A DNA stretch of 64,000 bases from Bifidobacterium minimum (GTDB lineage Bacteria > Actinomycetota > Actinomycetes > Actinomycetales > Bifidobacteriaceae). The notes below the pieces were generated by a model. The model made no database searches and was not told the origin of the DNA. It saw only the letters and a list, made by a program, of their open reading frames with translations. This document shows positions 20,972 through 30,119 of this stretch, piece after piece. The DNA lies in NCBI RefSeq assembly GCF_000741645.1, contig NZ_JGZD01000001.1:62001-126000 (forward strand). The letters run 5' to 3'. Numbering within the stretch: position 1 is the first letter of the stretch; the number at the start of each line of letters is the position of its first letter. Position numbers and translations under genes: made by a program.

Positions 20972-21997
20972 TCAATCGGTTCGGGGACTTAGGGGCGCAG
21001 GACCGGTGCTTGCGCGAAGCATCAATTGGGCGGGGACGACCTCGAATGGCTCGGACGTGGTCCCCGTCTCGATGAGATCCAGCGTCTTCTTGCCCGCTTT
21101 GGTCGCAAGGAGGAAGGGATCCTGCCGGATCGTCGTCAGGCCGATGTCATACGCGTAGGATCCATCGTCGTATCCGGTGACCGACAGTTCCGCAGGTACC
21201 CGCATGCCGCTTCTGAGAAGCTGAAAAAGCAGGGGGATCGCGATGTCGTCTTCCTGGCATGCCACCGCCGTCGGCGGTGTCGGATCGGCCATCAGATGGC
21301 TGAGTACTCCCGCGATGCTATCGGGACCATCATCGGCCACGATGGCCGACGCCCGTATACCCGCATTCTCGCATGACGTCATGAAGGCCTCGTAACGCTG
21401 CTGCACACTGAAATGAAGCGACACGGCGCGTGCCGTCCGCACGTAGGCAATGGAACTGTGTCCCAGACCAATGAGATGGCGCGCAACCAATGACGCCCCC
21501 TGCCTGTCGTCGATGTTGATCGCTGCGGTGAATCCCGTTTCCCTCGGCGTCACGCAGTTGATGCCGACGATGGGCACTCCCGCGTCCCCAAGCCGCTCGA
21601 TCTCGTTGGAATCCACGCCGAAGGAGACGACGATCACCGCGTCGGCGTTGCGGCGAACGGGCAGCATGCTGAAGAAATCGCGTCGTTCCTCGATGCTCGA
21701 AATTTGGAAGATCGATAGGTCGTAACCTCGCGGATGCAGCGACTGGTTCAGGCCCTCGATGATGGAGGCGCTGAACCATCGTCGTATATGGTCGCTCATC
21801 AGAAGCGCCACCCGGAGGGATTTTCCGGATTTCAGCGCCGTTGCGGAACGGGATATTGAGAAGTTCACCTCCTCGGCGATTCGAAGCACCTTCTGGCACG
21901 TTGACGCCGACACCATCTCGGGGTGGGTGAACGACCTCGATACTGTGGAGACCGATACGTTGGCCAGACGGGCGACATCCTGAATATTGGCTCCCAC
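20972..21997 (-). CDS. LacI-family regulator, paralogue B
   Basis: 341 residues. HTH IQDVARLANVSVSTVSRSF, hinge SISRSATALKSG, and effector domain with SVTGYDDGSYAYDIGLTTIR. It shares long stretches with paralogue A, including the RRDFFSMLPVRRNADAVIVV region. It stands between the binding-protein gene and the permease genes, divergent from the permeases, and two ACAACGTTTG sites fall in that promoter. Probable role: sugar-responsive repressor of the permease operon. GGAG-like bases occur about 6 before the ATG. Confidence 0.9.
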   Translation of the reverse strand: MGANIQDVARLANVSVSTVSRSFTHPEMVSASTCQKVLRIAEEVNFSISRSATALKSGKSLRVALLMSDHIRRWFSASIIEGLNQSLHPRGYDLSIFQISSIEERRDFFSMLPVRRNADAVIVVSFGVDSNEIERLGDAGVPIVGINCVTPRETGFTAAINIDDRQGASLVARHLIGLGHSSIAYVRTARAVSLHFSVQQRYEAFMTSCENAGIRASAIVADDGPDSIAGVLSHLMADPTPPTAVACQEDDIAIPLLFQLLRSGMRVPAELSVTGYDDGSYAYDIGLTTIRQDPFLLATKAGKKTLDLIETGTTSEPFEVVPAQLMLRASTGPAPLSPRTD

Positions 21998-22288
21998 AAT
22001 AATCTCCTTAGAGGAATCAACGGTGGACCATTAAAACTACAACGTTTGCAGAAATCGTCACTGATGGAGAAACGTCAATGTTTCCATATCTATTTTACAT
22101 TATGCTCGGCATTTTCGGGAAACTGATTCATGTGAATTGTCCGCATAAATGACAACGTTTGATTTTTGCTCTCAAGGTGCTAATCTAAAAGACGATGAAG
22201 CTCGGGCCCGACGGTCTGGATGCGATGCGGACGTTATGGACTCGTGTTTCTGCGTAGCCAAACTCGAGGAGGAGAAAGTGGGCGCGAT
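21998..22288. promoter_or_regulatory. AT-rich divergent promoter with paired ACAACGTTTG sites
   Basis: CTACAACGTTTGCA (22037-22050) and TGACAACGTTTGAT (22150-22163) share the 10-mer ACAACGTTTG, 113 bases apart. The stretch is notably AT-rich compared with the flanking genes. No gene is present. Confidence 0.6.
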
Positions 22289-23143
22289 ATGATTTCTATG
22301 GCGGGTAAATCCGTACGTCGATGGTGGGCGCTTTTTGCTCTTCCCACCTTCGCCGCATTCCTCATCGGGTTTCTGGTGCCCTTCGTGATGGGTGTGTATC
22401 TGAGCTTCTGCAAGTTCAGCACCGTGACGGACGCCAAATTCGTGGGATTGCGCAATTACAAGTATGTGTTCGCGGATTCCACTTTCGTTCATGCATTGTG
22501 GTACACCGTGGCCTTCACCATCATCACAACCCTGATCATCAATGTCATCGGCTTCGCGATAGCCTACATGCTGACAAAAGCCATTCGCGGCGCCACGGTT
22601 TTCCGGTCGGTGTTCTTCATGCCCAATCTCATCGGAGGGATCATTCTGGGCTATGTGTGGATGCTGCTGCTCAATGGGTTCCTGGCGCACTGGGGCAGGT
22701 CCATCACGTTCTCCGGGGTCTATGGATTCTGGGGAATGGTTCTTCTCGTGTCCTGGCAGCAGATAGGATACATGATGATCATCTACATAGCTGGACTGCA
22801 GAGCCTCCCGACCGATGTGCTGGAGGCGGCCGCAGTGGACGGTGCGAGTGGAGGTCAGACGCTTTTCCGTGTCACCATCCCTCTGATGATGCCGTCGATC
22901 ACCGTGTGCACTTTCCTCACGGTCACCAACGGGTTCAAACTCTTCGATCAGAACCTTGCGCTCACGGGCGGTGCGCCCTCCTACAAGTCGGAGCTGCTTG
23001 CCATGAATATATTCCGCACGTTCTACGGCCGCATTGGGTTTGAAGGGGTCGGGCAGGCGAAGGCCGTGGTCTTCTTCATCATCGTGGCCACCATCTCGCT
23101 GATCCAGAACAAACTCACCACCAGCAAGGAGGTGTTGGCATGA
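22289..23143 (+). CDS. carbohydrate ABC transporter permease, MalF/UgpA type
   Basis: 284 residues with six membrane helices, the first at LFALPTFAAFLIGFLVPFVMG. The EAA loop is LEAAAVDGASGGQTLFRVTIP. ATG 22289 is chosen; a GAGGAGGAG stretch lies 14 bases upstream, a little far, so ATG 22298 is also possible. It pairs with the 23140 permease and probably with the binding protein at 19426. No ATPase is encoded nearby. Confidence 0.9.
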   Translation: MISMAGKSVRRWWALFALPTFAAFLIGFLVPFVMGVYLSFCKFSTVTDAKFVGLRNYKYVFADSTFVHALWYTVAFTIITTLIINVIGFAIAYMLTKAIRGATVFRSVFFMPNLIGGIILGYVWMLLLNGFLAHWGRSITFSGVYGFWGMVLLVSWQQIGYMMIIYIAGLQSLPTDVLEAAAVDGASGGQTLFRVTIPLMMPSITVCTFLTVTNGFKLFDQNLALTGGAPSYKSELLAMNIFRTFYGRIGFEGVGQAKAVVFFIIVATISLIQNKLTTSKEVLA

Positions 23144-23976
23144 GCGAGAAAGTCAAGCATCCCGGATTGTGGACGCTGCTGTTCACGGTTATCTCACTGG
23201 CGTGGGTCTTCCCCATCGTGCTGGTCCTTATCAATTCCTTCAAGCAGAAGGTCTATATATCGGCGAATCCCTTCTCCCTGCCCAACAAGGAGTCCTGGGT
23301 CGGACTGGAGAACTACACCCGTGGCATCGAGCTGACGGGATTCCTGTCCAGCTTCGTCTGGACGGTCGTTATCACCGTCGGCTCGGTGGCCTTGATTCTT
23401 CTGTGCACATCCATGTGCGCGTGGTGGATCGTCCGTGTCAACAACTGGCCGGCCAGGATCCTCTATCTGCTGTTCCTTTTCAACATGATCGTGCCCTTCC
23501 AGATGGTGATGTTCACTCTGTCGAAACTGTCCGACATGCTGAGTCTGAACACGCCGTGGGGACTATGGATCATCTATCTGGGATTCGGTGCGGGGCTCGC
23601 CGTGTTCATCTTCACCGGCGTCATCAAGGGGATTCCCCAGGAGCTCGAGGAATCCGCCATGATCGACGGCGCAAGCGTGCCGAGGATCTTCTTCCAGATA
23701 GTGATGCCGATCATGCGGCCATCCGTGATCTCCGTGGCGATTCTTGAGACAATGTGGATTTGGAACGACTACCTTCTTCCCTATCTGACTCTTGATCTGG
23801 GCAAGTACAAGACGATATCGATTGCCGTGCAGTATCTCAAGGGCGGTTACGGATCAGTTGACATCGGTGCGATGATGGGCTGTCTGGTTCTGGCCATCAT
23901 TCCGATCGTGATCTTCTACCTTGTATGCCAGAAGTACATCATCAAGGGGGTCATGGCGGGCGCGGTCAAGGGCTGA
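23140..23976 (+). CDS. carbohydrate ABC transporter permease, MalG/UgpE type
   Basis: 278 residues, ATGA overlap with the upstream permease, indicating translational coupling. Helices start at WTLLFTVISLAWVFPIVLVLI; the EAA loop reads LEESAMIDGASVPRIFFQIVMP and the C-terminus is GVMAGAVKG. It is the second membrane subunit of the importer. Confidence 0.92.
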   Translation: MSEKVKHPGLWTLLFTVISLAWVFPIVLVLINSFKQKVYISANPFSLPNKESWVGLENYTRGIELTGFLSSFVWTVVITVGSVALILLCTSMCAWWIVRVNNWPARILYLLFLFNMIVPFQMVMFTLSKLSDMLSLNTPWGLWIIYLGFGAGLAVFIFTGVIKGIPQELEESAMIDGASVPRIFFQIVMPIMRPSVISVAILETMWIWNDYLLPYLTLDLGKYKTISIAVQYLKGGYGSVDIGAMMGCLVLAIIPIVIFYLVCQKYIIKGVMAGAVKG

Positions 23977-24002
23977 GCCGCCGGATGCACGCCGGCCATA
24001 GT

Positions 24003-24041
24003 GGATGCGCGCGGGTCGTCTCGCATGACCCGCGCGCATCC
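24003..24041 (+). terminator. 15-bp perfect stem-loop after the permease operon
   Basis: GGATGCGCGCGGGTC (24003-24017) pairs with GACCCGCGCGCATCC (24027-24041) around a 9-base loop. No U tract follows, so it may only attenuate transcription into the DUF624 gene 26 bases on. Confidence 0.6.
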
Positions 24042-24067
24042 GATTATCGATGAGATGAGGAGAGCAC

Positions 24068-24718
24068 GTGTCCTTTCTGTCTCCTGATTCCGCCTTCATG
24101 CGCAGCCTCGGCAGCATCGTCGACGCGATCGTGGTGAGCGTCCTCATGGCCGTGAGCAGCATACCCCTTGTCACGATCGGCGCGGCCGCGACCGCCGGGC
24201 ATGACGCCATCAGAAAATCGCTGATAGGACAGGGGCATCTTGGGAAGAACTACTGGCGCGCTTTCCGGGAGAATCTAGGCAAGGCGACGGCGTTATGGGG
24301 CATTTTCGCGGCGGCGCTGCTGGTCGAGGTCTATGCTGTGTTCTTCATGCCGCAGACGATGATGCTGGTTCCGAAGTTCGCGCTCGCCATCGTGTGGCTG
24401 ATCGGCTTCGAATGGGTGTGGGCCTTTCAGGCGCGCTTTGAGAACTCCGTGGGGCGCACCATGGCGAACGCCTACGTCGTGGGGGTCTCCCATATAGGCG
24501 CGACGCTTCTTCTGATAGCCATCGATGCGGTCTATGCGGCCATCGTCGTCGGATCATGGATATACATGCCCGAGGGGCTTTTCCTTCTGGGGCTTTTGGG
24601 TTATGGGATGCTGATCATGCTCCATACCCCCATCATCGAGCGAGTGTTCCGCCCGCTTGTCGCCGCGTCCGAGGAATCGGGCGACGATGACGGATCGGAT
24701 CGGGCTCCGATGCCCTGA
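24068..24718 (+). CDS. DUF624 (YesL-type) membrane protein
   Basis: 216 residues with about five hydrophobic helices. The N-terminal block SLGSIVDAIVVSVLMAVSSIPLVTIGAA followed by GHDAIRKSL is the DUF624 pattern, a family commonly found beside carbohydrate ABC importers, function unknown. The start is GTG with GAGGAGAG 6 bases upstream. The C-terminal tail is acidic (EESGDDDGSD). Confidence 0.82.
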   Translation: MSFLSPDSAFMRSLGSIVDAIVVSVLMAVSSIPLVTIGAAATAGHDAIRKSLIGQGHLGKNYWRAFRENLGKATALWGIFAAALLVEVYAVFFMPQTMMLVPKFALAIVWLIGFEWVWAFQARFENSVGRTMANAYVVGVSHIGATLLLIAIDAVYAAIVVGSWIYMPEGLFLLGLLGYGMLIMLHTPIIERVFRPLVAASEESGDDDGSDRAPMP

Positions 24719-24894
24719 GTTCCGGCGCCTTGAGTTCCGGCGTCCTGACTGTTCACTGAGAATTACCGTCGTCGTCGCTTCGCGTCGATACGCGCGTTAT
24801 CGTCCCTCCCTAGCGTGGGAGTCGGCCGGATGAAAGCCCTTGATGGGTGATGCGCCACGTCAGAGGGTGCACGTGTCCGTGACCGGAAAGGACA

Positions 24895-26997
24895 ATGACA
24901 GTGAGAAGACATCAGAGGTTAACCATGTGGGGCGCATCGGCGCTCGCCATGGGCATGATCGCGACGTTCCCCGGCATGGCCTTCGCGCAGGAGGGGAAGA
25001 CCGCCGACGATCTGTCCTCCCATGGCGCGGCTCAGCGCATCGCGCAGACGGGAGTGTCGTCGAAGGCGAAGAACGTCATCCTGTTCATCGGCGACGGCAT
25101 GGGGGATTCCGAGATCACCGTGGCCCGCGACTATCTCAAGGGGGCGTCCGGCTCCTTCGACGGACTCGATGCTATAGGGCAGCCCGATGCCCTCAGTGCG
25201 GACGGTGAGACCGGAACCGGCCAGTACACCACGTATTCACTGGGCAGCAACAGCTCAAACCGTGGAGTCGTGACGCCCGTCACCGACTCCGCCGCCTCTG
25301 GTTCCGGTTGGGCCACGGGAACGAAGACCTACAACAACGCCGTGTCCGTGGACGTCTCCCAGAATCCGCAGATGAACCTCATCGAACTGGCCAAGGCCAA
25401 CGGTCTGGCGACGGGCAACGTCACCACCGCGGAGATACAGGACGCCACGCCCGCGGTCCTCGAATCGCATTCGACCCAGCGGTCCTGCTATGGCCCTCAA
25501 GGCAAGACCGACGGAACGATGAACAACGCCGCCAAAAACTGCGACGCAGCCCAGCTCAAGGAGAACGGGGGCATCGGCTCCATCTCCGAGCAGCTGCTGG
25601 ACACTCGCGCTGATGTCACCATCGGAGGAGGATCCAAGTACTTCAAGCAGACCGCGCAGGCGGGGGAGTATGCCGGGAAGACGCTATGGGAGCAGGCCGC
25701 GGCGCGCGGCTTCCAGACCGCGTCGAACGACGTCGACGCCTTCTCGAATCTGAGCTACAAGAAGGGCAAGCCGGTTCTGGCGCTGCTGTCGGACGGCAAC
25801 ATGCCCACCCAGTACAACATGACTCCCGCGTTGAGCCAGAAGGCCACTGAGGCCCGCGGAGCCGTCACCTGCTCGACGAACTCCGCATGGCTGGGGAACA
25901 AGAACTCGTCGGGTAACTCGGCGTCGCTCGCTGACATGGCGACCAAAGCCGTAGATCTGCTCTCCGCCCAGGTGAGCGACAAGTCCTCGAATACCTCCGG
26001 ATTCTTCCTTCAGATCGAGGGCGCGTCCATCGACAAGCAGGACCATGCGGCCAATGCGTGTGGTCAGATCGGCGAGACCGACGATCTCGACAAGGCCATC
26101 TCCGCCACCGTGGCATCGCTTAAGGCCTCGGGGCAGTTGGACGACACGCTGATTATCGTCACGGCGGACCACGCCCACACCAGCCAGATCGTGTCCGATG
26201 CCCCGGCCTACGCGCTGAGCACCATTCTCAAGTCCCCGGTCGATGGCTCGACGATCGTGGTGTCCTACGGAACCGCGACGTCAACCGATGCGGGCGCCGA
26301 TGATTCCAGCGTCGGATACACGGCGGGAGGCATGGAGCACACGGGAACCCAGCTGCGGATCGCGGCCTCCGGACCCGGCGCGAGAAGGGTGACGGGTCTG
26401 ACCGACCAGACGGATAATTTCTACACCATAGCCAAAGCGTTGGGGCTGGCCGCCGATACGTCGGAGCAGAAGGCGCTGTCGGATTCGAGCAAGGTTTCGG
26501 TGACGATTGACGATAGCGACAAGGCCACGGCCAGCGTCACGGGATTTGACGGGGACGCCGTCCTGTCCTACTCGCTGAAGGACGGTGCAGGAAAGGTCGT
26601 GGCCTCGTCGGAGACGACCAGCCGTGCGGCGTCCATCGACGGCGTCAGTGGCGTGCGGGTGCGCACCGGCCAGACCACACCGATCGACCTCGGCTCCGTC
26701 GACACGGGGACATCGTACACGCTGACCGTGTCGGGGAAGCAGTCCGGACGGACGGAGTCGGCGGCATTCGACGCCTCCTCGCAGGATGGTCAGGTCAAAC
26801 CCGGGGCCGACAAGTCCGGGGAGGATCAGTCCGGGAACCGTGAGGTCGCCGTGGCGTCGGTCGCCGATCAGAAGAATGCCGCCGGTCTGCTGGGCAGCAC
26901 CGGGTCGGCAGTGATGGCACTGGTGACGGGCGTCGCCATGCTGGCCATTGTCGCGGGCGTGGTCTTCGCGGCCAGGCGGGGAATGTTCCGTCGCTGA
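24895..26997 (+). CDS. secreted, surface-anchored alkaline phosphatase (PhoA family)
   Basis: 700 residues. A signal peptide ends at GMAFAQ. The catalytic domain has NVILFIGDGMGD (metal ligand Asp), the Ser nucleophile in TDSAASGSGWATGTK, EGASIDKQDHAAN, VTADHAHTS and GMEHTG with the late His ligand. After about residue 500 comes a beta-rich segment, then a Ser/Asp/Gly-rich linker. The end, LLGSTGSAVMALVTG plus a hydrophobic helix and RRGMFRR, looks like a sortase signal with LGSTG in place of LPXTG. It releases phosphate from organic esters outside the cell. GGAAAGGA precedes the ATG. A single GTTCACT (24751-24757), resembling half of a PHO box, lies 138 bases upstream. Confidence 0.9.
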   Translation: MTVRRHQRLTMWGASALAMGMIATFPGMAFAQEGKTADDLSSHGAAQRIAQTGVSSKAKNVILFIGDGMGDSEITVARDYLKGASGSFDGLDAIGQPDALSADGETGTGQYTTYSLGSNSSNRGVVTPVTDSAASGSGWATGTKTYNNAVSVDVSQNPQMNLIELAKANGLATGNVTTAEIQDATPAVLESHSTQRSCYGPQGKTDGTMNNAAKNCDAAQLKENGGIGSISEQLLDTRADVTIGGGSKYFKQTAQAGEYAGKTLWEQAAARGFQTASNDVDAFSNLSYKKGKPVLALLSDGNMPTQYNMTPALSQKATEARGAVTCSTNSAWLGNKNSSGNSASLADMATKAVDLLSAQVSDKSSNTSGFFLQIEGASIDKQDHAANACGQIGETDDLDKAISATVASLKASGQLDDTLIIVTADHAHTSQIVSDAPAYALSTILKSPVDGSTIVVSYGTATSTDAGADDSSVGYTAGGMEHTGTQLRIAASGPGARRVTGLTDQTDNFYTIAKALGLAADTSEQKALSDSSKVSVTIDDSDKATASVTGFDGDAVLSYSLKDGAGKVVASSETTSRAASIDGVSGVRVRTGQTTPIDLGSVDTGTSYTLTVSGKQSGRTESAAFDASSQDGQVKPGADKSGEDQSGNREVAVASVADQKNAAGLLGSTGSAVMALVTGVAMLAIVAGVVFAARRGMFRR

Positions 26998-27045
26998 GTC
27001 CGTTTCGCCGGTGATTCGCGGATTTCGCGGATAGGGGCCGCTCCG

Positions 27046-27080
27046 GGGCCGGTCGATGGGTTTCATCCATCGACCGGCCC
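27046..27080 (+). terminator. terminator after the phosphatase gene
   Basis: A 14-bp perfect stem GGGCCGGTCGATGG (27046-27059) / CCATCGACCGGCCC (27067-27080), 48 bases after the stop. The U tract is poor. Confidence 0.65.
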
Positions 27081-27171
27081 TGTCGTCTGCGGTGCTCGCC
27101 TGTCGTCTGCGGAGTCGTGAAGACGTTGTGGCTTTTTTCGTCGATGTGGGAATAAGAAGTGGCCATTCAAA

Positions 27172-27192
27172 GTTGAGTGATGTAGGCTCAAG
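27172..27192 (+). promoter_or_regulatory. HAIR-type operator for HspR
   Basis: GTTGAGT-gatgtag-GCTCAAG differs at two positions from the consensus CTTGAGT-N7-ACTCAAG. It lies 121 bases upstream of dnaK, and the operon encodes HspR itself, so autoregulated heat-shock control is expected. Confidence 0.85.
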
Positions 27193-27312
27193 TTTCGGGA
27201 CCACGGCGGGCGAGTGCTCGACGAGGACGAAGAACCGTGAAGACGGCGGCTTCGACCGAATCCGAGAGCGCACACCGGAAGACAAACGAATGACAACAAA
27301 GGAGAACACCTT

Positions 27313-29202
27313 ATGGGACGTGCAGTAGGCATCGATCTGGGCACCACGAATTCCTGCATCGCCACGCTGGAGGGCGGGCAGCCGACGGTTATCGTCAACG
27401 CCGAGGGCGCGCGCACCACGCCATCGGTGGTCGCGTTCAGCAAATCCGGCGAGATCCTCGTCGGCGAAGTGGCCAAGCGTCAGGCGGTGACCAACGTCGA
27501 CCGCACCATCAGCTCGGTCAAGCGCCACATGGGCACCGATTGGACCGTTGACATCGACGGCAAGAAGTGGACCCCCCAGGAGATCTCCGCGCAGATCCTC
27601 ATGAAGCTCAAGAGGGACGCCGAGGCGTATCTGGGAGAGCCGGTCACCGACGCCGTCATCACCTGCCCGGCGTACTTCAACGACGCTCAGCGCCAGGCCA
27701 CCAAGGATGCGGGCAAGATAGCCGGACTCAACGTCCTGCGCATCATCAATGAGCCCACCGCCGCGGCTCTGGCCTATGGGCTGGAGAAGGGCAAGGAGGA
27801 CGAGCGCATCCTCGTCTTCGATCTTGGCGGCGGCACATTCGATGTGTCCCTGCTGGAGATCGGCAAGGATGACGACGGCTTCTCAACGATCCAGGTCCAG
27901 GCCACCAACGGCGACAACCGTCTGGGCGGCGACGACTGGGATCAGAAGGTCATCGACTGGCTTGTCGGTGAGGTCAAGAACAAGTACGGCGTCGATCTGG
28001 CGAAGGACAAGATCGCTCTGCAGCGTCTGAAGGAGGCCGCGGAGCAGGCCAAGAAGGAGCTGTCGAGTTCGACGTCCACGTCGATTTCGATGCAGTATCT
28101 GGCCATGACCCCCGACGGGACCCCGGTCCATCTCGATGAGACCCTTACGCGCGCCCATTTCGAGGAGATGACCTCCGACCTGCTGGGACGCTGCCGCACG
28201 CCGTTCAACAACGTGCTGTCGGACGCCGGAATCAGCGTGTCCGACATCGACCACGTCGTCCTCGTGGGCGGATCGACCCGCATGCCCGCCGTCAAGGAGC
28301 TCGTCAAGGAGCTGACGGGCGGCAAGGAGGCCAACCAGTCCGTCAACCCGGACGAGGTGGTCGCCGTCGGCGCCGCGGTCCAGTCCGGCGTCATCAAGGG
28401 CGACCGCAAGGACGTCCTCCTCATCGACGTGACCCCGTTGTCTCTGGGAATCGAGACCAAGGGCGGCATCATGACCAAGCTCATCGACCGCAACACGGCC
28501 ATTCCGACCAAGCGCTCCGAGGTCTTCTCCACCGCCGAGGACAATCAGCCCTCCGTGCTGATCCAGGTCTATCAAGGCGAGCGTGAGTTCGCCCGTGACA
28601 ACAAGCCCCTGGGGACATTCGAACTCACCGGAATCGCGCCGGCGCCCCGTGGGGTTCCGCAGATCGAGGTGACCTTCGACATCGACGCCAACGGCATCGT
28701 GCACGTGTCCGCCAAGGACAAGGGAACGGGCAAGGAGCAGTCGATGACCATCACCGGTGGCTCGGGTCTGCCCAAGGACGAGATCGATCGCATGGTCAAG
28801 GAGGCCGAGGCTCACGAAGGCGAGGACAAGAAGCGCCGTGAGGACGCCGAGACCCGCAATCAGGCCGAGGCGTTCGCCTATCAGACCGAGAAGCTCGTCA
28901 ACGACAACAAGGACAAGGTCTCCGAGGACGTGTCCAAGGAGGTCACCGAGAAGGTCGAGGCGCTGAAGGAGGCGCTCAAGGGCGAGGATATCGAGAAGAT
29001 CAAGGACGCCCAGAACGAGCTCATGACCTCGGCCCAGAAGATCGGACAGGCGCTGTATGCCCAGCAGGGCGATGCGGCCGCCGCGGGAGCCGCCACCGGC
29101 GCCGCGGGAACCGGGGACGCCGGAGCCCAGGGCAAAGCCGATGATGACGTCGTGGACGCCGAAGTCGTGGACGATGACGACAACAGCAAGAGCAACGAGT
29201 GA
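27313..29202 (+). CDS. dnaK: molecular chaperone DnaK (Hsp70)
   Basis: 629 residues. The ATPase domain begins [16 protein letters not shown], with the phosphate loops [16 protein letters not shown] and [13 protein letters not shown]. The substrate domain starts near [17 protein letters not shown] and the helical lid follows after [16 protein letters not shown]; the tail is acidic with alanine/glycine repeats. AAAGGAG lies 8 bases before the ATG. First gene of dnaK-grpE-dnaJ-hspR; folds client proteins with GrpE and DnaJ. Confidence 0.98.
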   Translation: MGRAVGIDLGTTNSCIATLEGGQPTVIVNAEGARTTPSVVAFSKSGEILVGEVAKRQAVTNVDRTISSVKRHMGTDWTVDIDGKKWTPQEISAQILMKLKRDAEAYLGEPVTDAVITCPAYFNDAQRQATKDAGKIAGLNVLRIINEPTAAALAYGLEKGKEDERILVFDLGGGTFDVSLLEIGKDDDGFSTIQVQATNGDNRLGGDDWDQKVIDWLVGEVKNKYGVDLAKDKIALQRLKEAAEQAKKELSSSTSTSISMQYLAMTPDGTPVHLDETLTRAHFEEMTSDLLGRCRTPFNNVLSDAGISVSDIDHVVLVGGSTRMPAVKELVKELTGGKEANQSVNPDEVVAVGAAVQSGVIKGDRKDVLLIDVTPLSLGIETKGGIMTKLIDRNTAIPTKRSEVFSTAEDNQPSVLIQVYQGEREFARDNKPLGTFELTGIAPAPRGVPQIEVTFDIDANGIVHVSAKDKGTGKEQSMTITGGSGLPKDEIDRMVKEAEAHEGEDKKRREDAETRNQAEAFAYQTEKLVNDNKDKVSEDVSKEVTEKVEALKEALKGEDIEKIKDAQNELMTSAQKIGQALYAQQGDAAAAGAATGAAGTGDAGAQGKADDDVVDAEVVDDDDNSKSNE

Positions 29203-29204
29203 TC

Positions 29205-30011
29205 ATGTCCCAGTTCGACAAGGATGACTATCTCAAGGACATCCCGGACTTCGACTCCCTCGGTCCGGATTCCTCCCCCGCGTCCGAACCATCGGCTTCG
29301 GCCGATGGTTCCGGTCGGGCCGATGGCACCTCCGGGTCGGAGGTTCATGCCGGCGACGATCGGGATGCGGAGGGCTCTTCTTCCGCGCAGCCGGACTCCG
29401 CCTCGGCGCGGCCGGATTCGGGCGTGAAGGATGTGAAGGACGGTGTGGATGCGGCGAAGGGCGCATCCGGTTCCGAACCCTCTGCGGGGTCCGGAGCGGC
29501 TCCGACCCCGTCGAAGGACGGGAGCGACGACGCGGGTTCCGCGGAGGATTCCGATTCCGCGGACGATTCCTCACTGACGCCTCTGGGACAGGCCAAAAAG
29601 GAGGCTGCCGACTATCTTGAGGCTCTTCAGCGGGAGCGCGCGGAGTTCGTCAACTTCCGCAATCGTTCCGCCAAGGAGCAGGAGAGATTCCGTCAGCATG
29701 GCATCATCGACGTGCTGACCGCACTTCTGCCCGCGCTGGACGACATCGATCGCATTCGTGAGCACAGCGAGATGGATGATTCCTTCAAGGCCGTCAGCGC
29801 GAAGATCGACAAGGCCTTCGAGCGGTTCGGGGTCGAGAAGTTCGGCGAGAAGGGCGAGGAGTTCGATCCCACCCGTCACGAGGCCGTGCTCCATCGGCCC
29901 GACGACACTGCGACCAAGGAGACGGTCGACGCCGTCGTGGAGGCGGGGTACCGCATCGGCGATCGCGTCATCCGTGCTGCGCGCGTGGTCGTGGCCTCGC
30001 CGAAATCGTGA
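29205..30011 (+). CDS. grpE: nucleotide exchange factor GrpE
   Basis: 268 residues, longer than the usual ~200 because of an N-terminal low-complexity region rich in Ser, Ala, Asp and Glu (residues 15-125). The GrpE core starts at EAADYLEALQRERAEFVNFR (coiled coil) and ends with the beta domain VEAGYRIGDRVIRAARVVVA. The ATG at 29205 is 2 bases after the dnaK stop; an overlapping GTG at 29199 is an alternative. It releases ADP from DnaK. Confidence 0.95.
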   Translation: MSQFDKDDYLKDIPDFDSLGPDSSPASEPSASADGSGRADGTSGSEVHAGDDRDAEGSSSAQPDSASARPDSGVKDVKDGVDAAKGASGSEPSAGSGAAPTPSKDGSDDAGSAEDSDSADDSSLTPLGQAKKEAADYLEALQRERAEFVNFRNRSAKEQERFRQHGIIDVLTALLPALDDIDRIREHSEMDDSFKAVSAKIDKAFERFGVEKFGEKGEEFDPTRHEAVLHRPDDTATKETVDAVVEAGYRIGDRVIRAARVVVASPKS

Positions 30012-30050
30012 GAGCCGACCGCTGATTCGGGCGTCATCAGGACGTCGTAT

Positions 30051-30086
30051 GAACGGTCCGCCCGGCTTGCGCCCCGCGGGCCGTTC
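30051..30086 (+). other. grpE-dnaJ intercistronic hairpin
   Basis: GAACGGTCCGC (30051-30061) pairs over all 11 positions, with one G-U, to GCGGGCCGTTC (30076-30086). It may tune dnaJ expression or mRNA stability. Confidence 0.5.
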
Positions 30087-30119
30087 CCGTTATCACCACT
30101 TTGTTCGTAAGGAGACAGC

